Origin: Methanosarcina barkeri str. Wiesmoor
GTDB taxonomy: Archaea; Halobacteriota; Methanosarcinia; Methanosarcinales; Methanosarcinaceae
DNA: 64,000 nt
NCBI RefSeq assembly: GCF_000969985.1
Contig: NZ_CP009526.1
Location: forward strand, 806,001-870,000
Direction: 5' to 3'
Every line of letters begins with the position of its first letter. The stretch's first letter is position 1. The position numbers were made by a program, and so were the translations under genes. The notes beneath the pieces were generated by a model. It saw only the letters and a list, made by a program, of their open reading frames with translations. It did no database searches and was not told where the DNA came from. Positions 38,643 through 49,201 of this stretch are shown here, in pieces.

Positions 38643-39118
38643 GGCTTGTAAAACAAACTGGGAAAGACGAGCGAAGTGAACTATTTTAATTTCTAATTTA
38701 AGTTATGGCAATAATTTACAGATATGTTTATCTACCATTAAAAAGGAATAAAGTTAGTAAAGTATAAAACCAGATTCTTAATGCAAAAATTATTTTTATG
38801 TCACGTAAATCAAAGTCATACTCCTTTTGTTTTATACTACTAGTTGAAGGCTTAAGGGGTATAGAATTGTAGAAAGATTCTGGTGAACTGGATTCAGTAA
38901 AGTTGAGATTATTATAACTGAATTAAATACACTTTTAATAAAACGGATTAATATACTAAATTAAATATCTGTTATTAATATAAATTATTAATATAACAAG
39001 CTAGTAATATGACTGAAGTCAGCAAACTAAATAATGTAATTCTTTTAAAGGCAAGGGGGAGCCTGCATTCTTCTTTACTCCTTAACTCCCATTTTGATAA
39101 TAAGGGATAAGTGAGCTT
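38643..39118. other. intergenic, nothing recognised
   Basis: AT-rich (ATTAATATA repeats at 38960-39000). GGGATAAG before the next ATG is a modest SD. Confidence 0.4.
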
Positions 39119-40306
39119 ATGAAAAAGATTCGAATAGGAATGTTTACCTGGGAAAGTCTGTATTCGATACGTGTAGGAGGTATTTCACCCCATGTATCCG
39201 AGCTCTCTGAGGCTCTTGCGACAGAGGGACATGATGTTCACCTTTTTACACGAGACCATGAAAATAAAGATGAGATAATAAATGGGGTTTATTATCACAA
39301 AATTGCCTGTGATCAAAGCGGGGGAATCGTTGAGCAGATGAACCATATGTGTGATGATATGTACTGCCGATTCCTCGAGGTGAGAGAAAATGTAGGAGAG
39401 TTTGACATCCTGCATGGGCACGACTGGCACCCTGTAAATGTGCTTTGCAGGATAAAAGCCCAGTTTGGACTGCCCTTTGTGCTGACCTTCCACAGTACAG
39501 AATGGGGACGTAATGGAAATCATCATGGAGACTGGTGGGAGGCAAAGGAAATCTCACATAGGGAGTGGCTCGGAGGCTATGAATCTTCGGAGATTATCAT
39601 AACCTCGACCATATTGAAGGAAGAAATCAAGCAAATTTACAAAATCCCTGACTACAAGCTCTGGAAAATCCCTAACGGCATAAACGTGGGAAAAATAAAT
39701 AGACAGATCGATCCCGGGAATGTGAAAAAACACTATGGTATCCATCCATGTCTTCCAGTGGTGCTTTTCACGGGAAGGATGTCTTATCAGAAAGGGCCTG
39801 ACCTGCTGGTGGAAGCTGCTGCTAAAGTCCTGAAGAAGAGGAATGCTCAGTTTGTGCTTATAGGCGAGGGGGAAATGCGTTCTCATTGTGAATATCAGGC
39901 TCATAGGCTTGGGATTGGAAATTCCTGTAATTTCCTCGGGTATGCTCCGGATAATACTTTGATAGACTGGTTCAATGCCTGTGACCTCGTATGTGTGCCA
40001 AGCCGGAACGAGCCCTTTGGAATTGTAGTGCTTGAAGCCTGGGATGCAAAAAAGCCTGTAGTTGCAAGTGATGCAGTTGCCCTTGTAGATAATTTCAGGA
40101 CAGGCGTCGTTGCACATAAAGAACCCTCTTCGATCGCCTGGGGCCTTAATTACGTCCTTGAAGGTCTTGGCCGCAACCGAATGGGAGAGAAAGGTTACGA
40201 TCTTCTTAAAAAGCGGTATAACTGGAAAACCATAGCTGAAAAAACTCTTGAAGCCTACAAAAAAGTAATCGAAAAACATGAGACTGCGGCAGGAAAAGTC
40301 AGCTGA
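39119..40306 (+). CDS. GT4 glycosyltransferase (glycogen-synthase-like)
   Basis: A 395-residue GT-B glycosyltransferase. The N-terminus has VGGISPHVSELSEALA (donor-site glycines), GHDWHPVNVLC and LTFHSTEWGR. The C-terminal domain has LFTGRMSYQKGPDLLVEA, FLGYAPDNTLIDWFNACDL and VPSRNEPFGIVVLEAWDAKKPVVA, the EX7E retaining motif. Members of this GT4 subgroup act as maltodextrin/glycogen synthases. With the GT3-like enzyme and GalT it makes a likely glycogen cluster. Confidence 0.85.
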   Translation: MKKIRIGMFTWESLYSIRVGGISPHVSELSEALATEGHDVHLFTRDHENKDEIINGVYYHKIACDQSGGIVEQMNHMCDDMYCRFLEVRENVGEFDILHGHDWHPVNVLCRIKAQFGLPFVLTFHSTEWGRNGNHHGDWWEAKEISHREWLGGYESSEIIITSTILKEEIKQIYKIPDYKLWKIPNGINVGKINRQIDPGNVKKHYGIHPCLPVVLFTGRMSYQKGPDLLVEAAAKVLKKRNAQFVLIGEGEMRSHCEYQAHRLGIGNSCNFLGYAPDNTLIDWFNACDLVCVPSRNEPFGIVVLEAWDAKKPVVASDAVALVDNFRTGVVAHKEPSSIAWGLNYVLEGLGRNRMGEKGYDLLKKRYNWKTIAEKTLEAYKKVIEKHETAAGKVS

Positions 40307-40453
40307 AGTTCAGGAATTTGAGACGGAAGTGCCCTTAAATTTTAATTTTTAACCATTTTTACTTCTTTTATTTCAAGGTTTACTTCTTATAAATATTTAA
40401 AGGACTTCCGCATTCCTAAAAACTGGAAACGGAATCCTTTTTTATAGGATAGT

Positions 40454-41089
40454 TTAGACGATATCCTCGTCATCCTCTTCATCAAATTCCTTATAGTTGT
40501 CGCTCCCTACCATTGCAGCCGAGATGGAATCAATTCCGTCAAGCCATTCTGCGACAATGCCGTAGGGAAGATCTGCCATAACCTCTTCAGGCAAGCTATT
40601 TCCTTTCAGCACGAGCGCACCGCATTGTGCAGTATAGTCAAGAGCAAGCTCAAGGTTGTCAGAGGATTCTGCCTCAATGGCTAATTTTACAAGCTCTGCA
40701 ATATCGTTTCCTTCGTCGTAGTCGCTCATAACATAGCACTCGAAGGCGATAAGAGCCCCCATAAGAGAGGTCTGGACAGAGTCGATCATAAGGTTGATAT
40801 CTTCAGAAATTGGCTCGACCTCGGAAAGTACAATGTCCCGGATCTCGGCCAGGATCTCCAGAGACTTTTCTCTGGAGAGCATACCTTTATCAAAGCGTGC
40901 AACCACTTTCAGGCAGGCCAGAATCACATCATCAACCATATTTACGAATATTGCACTTTCCTTTCCAGCTTCTTCTTCCGACTCCTTTATCTGGAAACCG
41001 CTCTCTCTTGCCCGTCCGAGCCAGTTTTCCCAGCGCTTTTGGGTATAAAATTCATAGGGGGGGACCTGGTTCATTTCTTGTTCAGGCAC
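40454..41089 (-). CDS. DUF2150 family protein
   Basis: A 211-residue archaeal protein of unknown function. The start (PPYEFYTQKRWENWLGR...SGFQIKE) and the helical middle (NMVDDVILACLKVVARFDKGMLSREKSLEILAEI) fit the methanogen DUF2150 family. The C-terminal tail is almost wholly acidic (EFDEEDDEDIV). No membrane or catalytic motifs are visible. Tandem orientation with the UPF0179 gene, about 75 bp apart. Confidence 0.85.
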   Translation of the reverse strand: MPEQEMNQVPPYEFYTQKRWENWLGRARESGFQIKESEEEAGKESAIFVNMVDDVILACLKVVARFDKGMLSREKSLEILAEIRDIVLSEVEPISEDINLMIDSVQTSLMGALIAFECYVMSDYDEGNDIAELVKLAIEAESSDNLELALDYTAQCGALVLKGNSLPEEVMADLPYGIVAEWLDGIDSISAAMVGSDNYKEFDEEDDEDIV

Positions 41090-41163
41090 TTATAACACCG
41101 CTTCTTACCTTTTTTATTTATTGATAATCGATCTTACTATTACTAAAATGTGTTTGTTTACAT

Positions 41164-41613
41164 TCACCAGGACAATTTCACTTTTTTCAGGGAATAGTTT
41201 GCTTCGCACTTGGAATCAAGGTTTTCGAGAACTTCTACAATTTTGCATTTATCGCCTCTTGAGAGTCCCTCAGGGTGGCAGATCTCATAAATCTCACATT
41301 CTCTCTTACCACATTTTGGAGGCTCATACATGATCTTTGCCCCGTCGACTGCTTTTCTTGACTCCAATGTGGTCAGGATAGGTGCCTTGCTTACATCTAC
41401 GGCAACCACGCCGCTATCATGCAGGAAACATTCGTGGATGTCTTTATTCCTGATTCTTTCGACTCTGTACCTGCGTCCGGGTTCAAGGTTAAGACAGGTA
41501 TTTTTTAGCCGGCATTTCTTACATTCGGGCATCTCACCTTTAAATATGAATTCCAGTCCTTCTCTTGCAAGTCGTGATCCGATAAGTGTTATTTTGGTAT
41601 CGCTTTCTGTCAT
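41164..41613 (-). CDS. UPF0179 family protein
   Basis: A 149-residue archaeal conserved protein. Cysteines form two clusters, CKKCRLKNTCLNL and CGKRECEIYEICHPEG, so it may bind iron-sulfur or zinc. The start TKITLIGSRLAREGLEFIF is the family signature. Function unknown. Adjacent to DUF2150, which is upstream-to-downstream in the order UPF0179 then DUF2150. Confidence 0.88.
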   Translation of the reverse strand: MTESDTKITLIGSRLAREGLEFIFKGEMPECKKCRLKNTCLNLEPGRRYRVERIRNKDIHECFLHDSGVVAVDVSKAPILTTLESRKAVDGAKIMYEPPKCGKRECEIYEICHPEGLSRGDKCKIVEVLENLDSKCEANYSLKKVKLSW

Positions 41614-41724
41614 AATAATTCTTCCTTTTAATTGTTTTTGGGCCTGTGCCCCGTTATCGGGGTCACCTTAAGCTTATTCCGAGATAATTTGAAGTTCAAT
41701 ATCGGGTTTGATTTAAGATAATTC

Positions 41725-41900
41725 TTTAATGGGAATTAAGTAATTCTTTAATGGGAATTAAGTAATTCTTTAATGAAGTTAAGTGATTACTTGATTGGAA
41801 AGTTAAGTGATTACTTGATTGGAAAGTTAAGTGATTACTTGATTGGAAAGTTAAGTGATTACTTGATTGGAAGTTAAGTGGTTGTCTACTAGACATTAAA
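41725..41900. repeat. 23-24-bp tandem repeat
   Basis: Units TTAAGTGATTACTTGATTGG + AAAG repeat at least five times, with shorter related units (AATTCTTTAATGGGAATTAAGT-type) to the left. The ORF across it is a repeat artefact. Confidence 0.88.
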
Positions 41901-42047
41901 TGGTTGCCTGATTGGAGATTACTTGACTTCATATTTGGGTTCTTTTTAACCGGATATATGATGTTAGATTTCTGAGTTGGATCATGCCTTAAACTCCAAT
42001 ATCTTGAGGAGGCATCCATTCTTGGTAGCCTGAATATGAATGACTTT

Positions 42048-43118
42048 TCAATTTATGACTTTTGTGATTCTTGCAACTTTCTCAGCAGCAGAAGGATTAA
42101 GGCCGCTCCCAAGAATTGTATAACGTTCAGGGCGAATGCTGTGTGCATGTAACAGGGCTTCAATTATATACCTATCTTCTATACCCAGTTCTTCGGCAGT
42201 TACAGGAGCCCCTATCTTTTTTAAGGCTTCCCTGATTTCTTGCCAGTTTCCCCCGTGGAGGTACATCATCATAATCGTCCCTACTCCACATTGTTCTCCG
42301 TGAAGTGCGGGTTTTGGAGCTATCTTATCAAGGGCATGGCTGAACATATGTTCCGAGCCTGAAGCAGGTCTTGAAGAACCTGCGATACTCATCGCAACCC
42401 CGTTCGATACAAGAGCCTTTACCACAAGCCTTGCCGAGGTCTCGTGCTCGGGTTTAATCGAATCCGCACATTCAATAATAACTCGGGCAGCCATACGGGA
42501 AAGGGCTGCAGCATATGCCCCAAAATATTCATTCCTGAGTCTGCTTGCAAGTTCCCAGTCAAGCACTGCCGTATAATTGGAAATTATATCTCCACAGCCA
42601 GCCGCAAGAAAGCGGAAAGGGGCTGCTGAAATAATCTCCGTATCTGCGATAACGGCAATAGGAGCCTGGGCCTGTGCAGACGTACTTCTCCCATTATCTA
42701 CAATTGAGGCACGGGAAGATGCAATGCCATCGTGGGAAGCCGCAGTCGGCACGCTAATAAAAGGAAGTTCAAGTCGGGTCGAAGCAAGTTTTGCAAGGTC
42801 AATAGACCTGCCGCTTCCAACCCCTATGAGAAAATTAGTCTCGACTTCAAGGGCCTTTTCCATAACCTTTTCAACCTCTTCCTTAGTAGCTTTGCACGTC
42901 AGAACCATTTCTGCACTACAACCTGCACTCTCAAGGAGGTTACTGACTCTCTTTCCTGCAATATTATTTGTAGTACTTCCGGTTACGATCAGCGCATTTC
43001 CTTTCATTTTCAGGTCCCTGCAGACATCTCCAATTTCCTCAAGCACGCCATGCCCAACAAGAACATCTCTGGGAAGCTGCATCCATTTTGCGCTGTTTTT
43101 GTTAATGGTCAATTTCAT
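42048..43118 (-). CDS. egsA: NAD(P)-dependent glycerol-1-phosphate dehydrogenase
   Basis: A 356-residue enzyme making sn-glycerol-1-phosphate from dihydroxyacetone phosphate, the first step fixing archaeal lipid stereochemistry. Features are [29 protein letters not shown] (NAD-binding), [16 protein letters not shown], and the metal ligands in [11 protein letters not shown] (Asp) and [11 protein letters not shown] with [10 protein letters not shown] (His residues). Length is typical. Monocistronic; the region downstream is the tandem repeat. Confidence 0.95.
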   Translation of the reverse strand: MKLTINKNSAKWMQLPRDVLVGHGVLEEIGDVCRDLKMKGNALIVTGSTTNNIAGKRVSNLLESAGCSAEMVLTCKATKEEVEKVMEKALEVETNFLIGVGSGRSIDLAKLASTRLELPFISVPTAASHDGIASSRASIVDNGRSTSAQAQAPIAVIADTEIISAAPFRFLAAGCGDIISNYTAVLDWELASRLRNEYFGAYAAALSRMAARVIIECADSIKPEHETSARLVVKALVSNGVAMSIAGSSRPASGSEHMFSHALDKIAPKPALHGEQCGVGTIMMMYLHGGNWQEIREALKKIGAPVTAEELGIEDRYIIEALLHAHSIRPERYTILGSGLNPSAAEKVARITKVIN

Positions 43119-43315
43119 ACCTGCATCAGTATTCGATTACGATAGATTGTAAATTGGCTCTTATAAACCCGAATATACGTACGAAGTCATGAGTTTAGAT
43201 TATCAGCAGACTGCGGCATATCAGGTATATTCAATACGTTAACTCATTAACTTAATTCCTTATAATTCTAGTCTGGAATATGTCTCAAGTCAGAGATCTT
43301 GTTAATATTTTAAAA
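43119..43315. other. egsA upstream region
   Basis: No gene. Probable egsA promoter. Confidence 0.4.
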
Positions 43316-43535
43316 TGTTTTCAGGTTTAATATATTGTTTTAAGTGTTTTTCATATTTAATATATTGTTTTAAGTGTCTTTCAGGTTTTATATATTGTTT
43401 TAAGTGTTTTCCATGTTTAATATATTGTTTTAAGTGTTTTCCATATTTAATATATTGTTTCACATGTTTCTCAGGTTTAATATATTGTTTCACATGTTTC
43501 TCAGGTTTAATATACTGTTTCAAGTATTTTTTTGA
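43316..43535. repeat. 30-bp tandem repeat, about seven copies
   Basis: A 30-base unit containing TTTAATATATTGTTTTAAGT recurs about seven times with small changes. Because 30 is a multiple of three, both strands appear open with repeated peptides (KQYIKPEKH or SGLIYCFKC). This is not evidence for a gene. Confidence 0.88.
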
Positions 43536-43931
43536 TCTAAAATCTTATTCCGAGCTCTTATTTCAAGTGTATTTAAGGTATGAGATCTCAAAACTCATAA
43601 TTTATAATTCTTTACTCAGAACTTATTTAAGACTATTTCCATGTTTATATTAGAATAATCTTTATGTTTACATCATTATAAATTCTCTATTCTTACCGCT
43701 ATATATGTATGACAATTATGCCAGGATATTACACATAATTATAAAAATACCGTAATACATTAAAGCTTATATAATATTGCTAACGCTTATTGGGTGGGAC
43801 CCTTTGGAAAGAAATATCTTACATTAGAACGAAGATCGTGCACCGGAGAAGAATAATACCCTCTTGACTAAGAAAGTAAGTTCGGCGTATACATTGTAAT
43901 TATTGATTGTATTAGGATATTGCCATTTTGA
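43536..43931. other. intergenic, nothing recognised
   Basis: AT-rich, with a more mixed-composition stretch at 43790-43880 that has no open frame. A small RNA there cannot be excluded. Confidence 0.3.
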
Positions 43932-44801
43932 ATGAGTGATAAGATGAGTTTTTCAATAGATAATATCTCACAGTTTATTAATACCTATTATCTTGACCCC
44001 ATAAGAGGTGATGAAGGGTATAATACTGTAAATACCGTTACCTGGGCAATAATATTGGGTATTTGTATATTTGGGGTTTTCAGGCTGCTCGAAAAGCTTG
44101 AGGTAAAAATAACTCCTCGATTTATTGCGTCTGTCCTGCCTTTCGTACTTGCAGGGTCTTCTCTGCGTGTAATTGAAGATTCTCCTGCAGGTATCTTCCA
44201 CCCACCATTTAGCTATCTTCTCATAACCCCCAATATTTACTTCATGGTTTTTGCGATAACCGTAGGTTGTCTCTGGATTTCAATCCGGATGCAGAAAGCA
44301 GGGCTTGTAAAGGATTTTCATCTCACCTTTGCAGGCTTCGGACTCGCATTGTTTTTCATAAATCTTGCTGTCCTCCTCCATTTCGATACTATAGTATACC
44401 CTTACGTTCCCGTATTCGTAATCGTGGCAGGAATCGGTCTAACCTTTATCTTTTATCTTATTGCCCGTCATTTCAAGTCCTCAATATTCACCAATCCACT
44501 GAACCTTTCTATCCTGATGGCTCACTTGATGGATGCTTCTTCAACATACATAGGAATAGATCATCTTGGATACTTTGAAAAGCATGTAGTGCCCACTTAT
44601 CTTATTAACTTGACTGGCACCGCATTGGTTATGTATCCATTAAAGCTTATTATCTTCGTAGGGGTTCTTTATGTGCTTGACACTCAGTTTGAGGATGACG
44701 AGCGTTCCTTGAACTTGAAAGTACTAATAAAAATGGTCATTTTGATCCTTGGGCTTTCTCCTGCAACTCGGAACACGATCCGGATGATGATGGGAATTTG
44801 A
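43932..44801 (+). CDS. DUF63 family membrane protein
   Basis: A 289-residue protein with about eight membrane helices. FINTYYLDPIRGDEGYNTVNTVTWA and LPFVLAGSSLRVIEDSPAGIFHPPF are DUF63 landmarks of archaeal integral membrane proteins. The later helices contain LMDASSTYIGIDHLG, related to the small DUF5658 proteins. Function unknown. It lies 78 bp before the SpoIIM-like gene on the same strand, so co-transcription is possible. Confidence 0.85.
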   Translation: MSDKMSFSIDNISQFINTYYLDPIRGDEGYNTVNTVTWAIILGICIFGVFRLLEKLEVKITPRFIASVLPFVLAGSSLRVIEDSPAGIFHPPFSYLLITPNIYFMVFAITVGCLWISIRMQKAGLVKDFHLTFAGFGLALFFINLAVLLHFDTIVYPYVPVFVIVAGIGLTFIFYLIARHFKSSIFTNPLNLSILMAHLMDASSTYIGIDHLGYFEKHVVPTYLINLTGTALVMYPLKLIIFVGVLYVLDTQFEDDERSLNLKVLIKMVILILGLSPATRNTIRMMMGI

Positions 44802-44879
44802 GACAAAAAGATATTTGGCAGGCGTCATATTTATTTGGAACAGGATTTAATAAGCTGAGAATTACTGGTGGGGATAGGT

Positions 44880-45620
44880 ATGGAAAGAGATGATGATTAT
44901 AATCCAGATGAGATAAAAGAAGGTGTACAGGCTGCAGGAACTCCTGAAGGGGAGATGGAAAACAGGGAATATGCTGCAGAAGAGAAAGAGTTCTTTCCCG
45001 GAAGCAGCACGTCGGAAACATGGCACGATAGCGGAAAAGACCCAAAAAAAGGGTTTAAATATCTGCAATTTATCTGGCCCTATGCACTTCTTATGGCCTT
45101 TATATTTTTTGTATTTTTAGTTGTAGGCTATTATTCGGCTGCAAGTTTCCCTTATATGGCTGAGACTCTCAGAGAAAGCTTTAGCTCCCGTTTTTCATCA
45201 ATCATGACAATGATCCCTCTTTTCATAATGTTTGCAATTTTTCTTAATAATGCCTTTTTAAGCCTGCTTTTTCTAGTACTCGGGCTGGCTCTGGGAATTC
45301 TTCCATTACTTTTTATCGCCTTTAATGGATATGTTGTGGGAGTTGTTGTTTATCTTATAGCTCAGGAAAGAGGAATGCTTTTTATTTTGCTTGGTCTTCT
45401 TCCCCACGGGATACTGGAATTGCCTATGGTTTTCCTTTCTGCAGGCATAGGTCTTCGGCTCGGATACCAGGTATTTTCTGCCCTTATAGGGAGACCCACC
45501 AATATAAAAAGAGAATTCAAAGAGGGACTTACGTTTTATTTCCACTGGATCTTGCCTCTTCTTCTGGTTGCAGCCATAATTGAGACTTTTATTACGCCTA
45601 TTATCCTTAATTCGATTTAA
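44880..45620 (+). CDS. stage II sporulation protein M-like membrane protein
   Basis: A 246-residue protein. A polar, acidic N-terminal 60 residues precede four to five membrane helices (WPYALLMAFIFFVFLVVGYYSA, ILPLLFIAFNGYVVGVVVYLIA, LLPHGILELPMVFLSAGIGLRLGY). The LPHGILELP motif is the SpoIIM/DUF95 hallmark. Archaeal members have no sporulation role; function unknown. ATG 44880 is preferred to GTG 44868 since GGTGGGGA lies before it. Confidence 0.85.
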   Translation: MERDDDYNPDEIKEGVQAAGTPEGEMENREYAAEEKEFFPGSSTSETWHDSGKDPKKGFKYLQFIWPYALLMAFIFFVFLVVGYYSAASFPYMAETLRESFSSRFSSIMTMIPLFIMFAIFLNNAFLSLLFLVLGLALGILPLLFIAFNGYVVGVVVYLIAQERGMLFILLGLLPHGILELPMVFLSAGIGLRLGYQVFSALIGRPTNIKREFKEGLTFYFHWILPLLLVAAIIETFITPIILNSI

Positions 45621-45621
45621 G

Positions 45622-45775
45622 AAAGTGTCAAAAACTATGGAAACTCAGAGCCCGGAAAAACGGGAAAGTATCAAAAACTGAAGGAAACTCAGAACTGAAA
45701 CCAACGGGAACGTGTCAAAAATAGAGGAAGCTCAGAATCTGAAAATCAACGGGAAAGGTTCAGATATCTGTTCTG
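45622..45775. repeat. approximately 50-bp tandem repeat
   Basis: A unit of the form GTGTCAAAAACT...GGAAACTCAGA...CGGGAAA repeats three times with decay just after the SpoIIM-like gene. The rest of the gap to 46041 holds nothing recognised. Confidence 0.65.
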
Positions 45776-46041
45776 GCCTAACTTTTTCTGGCTTTAGAGC
45801 TTTCTTGCTTTCTTTCATTATATAAATGATTACTTATATTAGAAAGGGATTTTATAGGTAAAAGCCATTAATGGGGAAAACCTCTCAGGATTTTTACTTT
45901 ACAATACCTGGTATATAGTCGTGAGACCTGCATTTCGAGGGATCTCCATCGAGTAGTAGGTTTCAAAATCATACCTATTAAAGTCATACCTCTTATCATT
46001 TCATTGAAAGTAATTATTTCCAAAGCCAAGGAACATTAAAT

Positions 46042-47205
46042 ATGATTGACAGGAACGAAATTAAGGAAATCGTTGAAGGCTACTACACCCACGCTGATAA
46101 GATAAAAGTCGGAACTATAGGCTCTCACTCAGGTCTCGATATCTGTGACGGGGCAGTTGAAGAGGAATTCAGGACTCTCGCTGTATGCCAGGCTGGCAGG
46201 GAAAAAACATACAGTGAATACTTTAGGGCTCAGAGAGACCTTTCTGGAAAAGTAAAGAGAGGGATTGTTGACGAGGCCATTGTTTTCAAAAAGTACAACG
46301 AAATTCTCCTGCCTGAAAACCAGCAGAAACTGGTTGATGAAAATGTGCTTTTTGTTCCGAACCGATCCTTTACTTCCTACTGCAGTATAGATGAGATCGA
46401 AGAGAACTTCAGAGTGCCTCTTGTGGGAAGCAGGAACCTTCTCCGGAGCGAGGAACGTAGCGAGCAACAGAGCTATTACTGGATTCTGGAAAAAGCAGGA
46501 CTTCCTTTTCCGGAAAAAATCGAGTCTCCAAAAGATATCAATGAGCTTGTAATGGTCAAGCTCCCGCATGCAGTAAAAAAACTCGAACGGGGATTTTTTA
46601 CCGCTTCAAGTTACAGAGAATATACGGAGAAATCCGAGGCTCTAATTAAGCAGGGAGTTATCACACGTGAGGCCCTTGAGAATGCAAGGATAGAGCGCTA
46701 TATCATAGGTCCTGTATTCAACTTTGATATGTTTTATTCCCCAATCGAGCCGAAAATGAGCAAACTGGAACTTCTTGGGATTGACTGGCGCTTTGAGACC
46801 AGCCTTGATGGACATGTAAGGCTTCCTGCTCCGCAGCAAATGTCCCTGGCCGAAAGCCAGCTAACTCCCGAATACACGGTATGCGGGCACAATTCTGCAA
46901 CTCTGCGCGAGTCCCTTCTTGAAAAAGTGTTCAAAATGGGTGAAAAATATGTAGAAGCTACCCAGGAATATTATGCTCCGGGAATTATAGGACCTTTCTG
47001 CCTGCAGACCTGCGTTGATAAGGATCTTAACTTCTACATTTATGATGTGGCCCCAAGAGTAGGCGGCGGTACCAATGTTCATATGTCAGTAGGTCATTCT
47101 TACGGCAACTCGCTCTGGAGAAGACCAATGAGTACAGGAAGAAGACTGGCCTTTGAGATCAAGCGCGCCCTCGAACTGGAGAAGCTTGACGCTATCGTCA
47201 CATAA
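46042..47205 (+). CDS. purP: PurP-like formate-dependent AICAR ligase family
   Basis: A 387-residue ATP-grasp protein. KVGTIGSHSGLDICDGA at the N-terminus, LPHAVKKLERGFFTASS, and the terminal YDVAPRVGGGTNVHMSVGHSYGN match archaeal PurP. PurP forms FAICAR from AICAR, formate and ATP in purine synthesis. Methanogens often carry two PurP paralogues of which one may act elsewhere; this copy is slightly longer than the standard ~360, so the exact substrate is not certain. Monocistronic. Confidence 0.8.
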   Translation: MIDRNEIKEIVEGYYTHADKIKVGTIGSHSGLDICDGAVEEEFRTLAVCQAGREKTYSEYFRAQRDLSGKVKRGIVDEAIVFKKYNEILLPENQQKLVDENVLFVPNRSFTSYCSIDEIEENFRVPLVGSRNLLRSEERSEQQSYYWILEKAGLPFPEKIESPKDINELVMVKLPHAVKKLERGFFTASSYREYTEKSEALIKQGVITREALENARIERYIIGPVFNFDMFYSPIEPKMSKLELLGIDWRFETSLDGHVRLPAPQQMSLAESQLTPEYTVCGHNSATLRESLLEKVFKMGEKYVEATQEYYAPGIIGPFCLQTCVDKDLNFYIYDVAPRVGGGTNVHMSVGHSYGNSLWRRPMSTGRRLAFEIKRALELEKLDAIVT

Positions 47206-47553
47206 ATTTATTAAGGCTTTCCGGCATTAGTAGATATTAACTATGCAGGATACCGTAAACTTTAAATGTATCACCTGAATCTGCAAGCTTTAAATCGTGA
47301 TACGAAAACATACTAATAGAATTTACCCAGAATCCCAATTCAGGAAATCCAGACTAAGAACTGGGCCGGGGAATATTTCCGTTCCCCTAAACCGCTTTAA
47401 TTCATAATTGCATTTTAAATTACAGACCAGATGAGTTAAGGGTTGGAATCTGCGGACCTACTGAATAAATAATTTCAAATTTTATGGTTCAGGTTTAGAA
47501 TGATAGACCTGCCTTATATCGGATCACTTTACTTTACTGGAGGAAATTACAAC
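47206..47553. other. intergenic with short hairpin upstream of aIF2-gamma
   Basis: No gene. GGGGAA (47368-47373) and TTCCCC (47382-47387) form a six-pair hairpin in the leader region. It could be a terminator-like element of purP or regulatory for the translation cluster. Confidence 0.35.
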
Positions 47554-48780
47554 TTGAGTCAGCCTTGTGTTAATATCGGCATGGTAGGACATGTCGACCA
47601 TGGAAAAACCACACTTGTTAAAGCTTTATCAAGCGTTTGGACAGATACACATAGTGAGGAAGTAAAAAGAGGGATTTCTATCAGATTGGGGTATGCAGAC
47701 TCCCTATTCATGAAATGTCCCAAATGCCCTTCTCCCCAATGTTACACTGTAGAGAAGACCTGCCCTAACTGTGGAGAAAAGACTGAAGAACACAGGATGG
47801 TGTCCTTTGTGGATGCTCCTGGACACGAAACCCTGATGGCTACTATGCTATCAGGTGCTGCTATTATGGATGGGGCAGTACTGGTAATTGCAGCAAACGA
47901 AGACTGCCCGCAGCCTCAGACAAAAGAACACCTTATGGCACTGGATATTATAGGGATTAAGAATATTGTTATAGTGCAAAATAAGATTGACCTTGTATCC
48001 AAAGAACGCCTTCTCGAGAACTATCGCCAGATAAAGGAATTTGTTAAAGGCACGGTCGCAGAGAATGCACCTATAATCCCGATCTCGGCTCAGCAGAACA
48101 TTAATATCGATGTCCTTATCGATACTCTGGAAACTGTGATCCCTACTCCTGTCCACAAAGTAGACAAGCCTGCCAGCATGTTGATTGCCCGTTCTTTTGA
48201 TATTAACAGGCCAGGGGCTTCAATTGCGGAAATGCGTGGAGGAGTTATCGGCGGAACTCTGACCGAAGGAGTCCTTCATCCCGGAGACGAGCTGGAAATA
48301 AGGCCAGGAATTAAGGTTACAACCGAAGGCGTTACAAGATGGGTTCCGATTAGGACAACGGTTTCGTCTATCTTTGCAGGTGAGACAAAGGTAGAAGAAG
48401 CAACTCCCGGAGGCCTTTTAGCTGTTGGAACTTATCTTGACCCTACCCTGACAAAAGGTGACTCTTTAACAGGACAGATTGCAGGCGTACCTGGTACACT
48501 TCCTGAGACCAGACATCAGTTCGTCATGGAATTACATCTGCTCGAGAGGGTAGTGGGAGTTACAAGAGAAGAAAAAATCAATGAAATCAAAACCAGCGAA
48601 CCTCTTATGCTCAATATAGGAACTGCAACCACAGTTGGAGTGGTTACAAGTGCCAGGAAAAATGAAGCACAGGTGGCCCTTAAACGCCCAATTAGCGCAG
48701 CCATCGGGTCAAGGGTTGCTATCAGCAGGAGAATCGACTCTCGCTGGCGGCTTATTGGAGTAGGGGTAATTAAGAGTTGA
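47554..48780 (+). CDS. eif2g: translation initiation factor aIF2 subunit gamma
   Basis: A 408-residue GTPase that carries initiator Met-tRNA. G1 is [10 protein letters not shown]3 DAPGHE and G4 NKID. Between switch regions is a zinc knuckle (CPKC...CPNCG). The frame opens at ATG 47500, but the extra 18 residues are not conserved, and GGAGG lies ten bases before TTG 47554, which gives the usual N-terminus [13 protein letters not shown]. Head of a long conserved operon. Confidence 0.93.
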   Translation: MSQPCVNIGMVGHVDHGKTTLVKALSSVWTDTHSEEVKRGISIRLGYADSLFMKCPKCPSPQCYTVEKTCPNCGEKTEEHRMVSFVDAPGHETLMATMLSGAAIMDGAVLVIAANEDCPQPQTKEHLMALDIIGIKNIVIVQNKIDLVSKERLLENYRQIKEFVKGTVAENAPIIPISAQQNINIDVLIDTLETVIPTPVHKVDKPASMLIARSFDINRPGASIAEMRGGVIGGTLTEGVLHPGDELEIRPGIKVTTEGVTRWVPIRTTVSSIFAGETKVEEATPGGLLAVGTYLDPTLTKGDSLTGQIAGVPGTLPETRHQFVMELHLLERVVGVTREEKINEIKTSEPLMLNIGTATTVGVVTSARKNEAQVALKRPISAAIGSRVAISRRIDSRWRLIGVGVIKS

Positions 48781-49145
48781 GAGTTATAATTGATACTAAT
48801 GGGTTCATGATCCCGGTCCAGTTCGGAGTGGATATTTTCGAAGAACTGAAAAGGCTGGGATTTGACGAATTTTTTGTGCCTGAGGCTGTAGTATTCGAGA
48901 TAGAAAAACTCATAAAGCGGGAAAGAGGTTCGGACAGAACAGCTGCAAAGGTTGCCAGGTCCATGATGGACAGATGCGAGCGTATAACTCCTGCTTCAGG
49001 CCCTGCAGATGATGTAATTCTCAGGCTGGCAACGGAAATGGAAGCAGCTGTTCTGACAAATGATATCGGGTTAAAGCGCAGGCTTGCCGAAAAAGGAATT
49101 CAGACCATATCCCTGAGACAGAAAAATAAACTGGACTTTGTCTGA
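48777..49145 (+). CDS. PIN domain protein (Fcf1/Utp24-like)
   Basis: A 122-residue PIN-fold nuclease. Acidic residues appear in [18 protein letters not shown] (Glu) and [12 protein letters not shown] (Asp), the expected metal-binding set. This archaeal group resembles eukaryotic Fcf1, which processes rRNA, rather than a VapC toxin, and it sits beside aIF2-gamma without an antitoxin. TTG start overlaps the aIF2-gamma TGA by three bases. Confidence 0.88.
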   Translation: MRVIIDTNGFMIPVQFGVDIFEELKRLGFDEFFVPEAVVFEIEKLIKRERGSDRTAAKVARSMMDRCERITPASGPADDVILRLATEMEAAVLTNDIGLKRRLAEKGIQTISLRQKNKLDFV

Positions 49146-49201
49146 ACCATGTTATTTTACCGGGCAGCATTAAATTGATTGTTTTTACGGGTGATTAGCA
49201 G

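Noticed and set aside
41726-42019. 97-aa ORF with FQSSNHLT repeats
   Set aside because: It arises from the 24-bp tandem repeat.
43302-43653. Open frames on both strands encoding KQYIKPEKH or SGLIYCFKC repeats
   Set aside because: The 30-bp tandem repeat keeps frames open by arithmetic. There is no SD and no coding composition.
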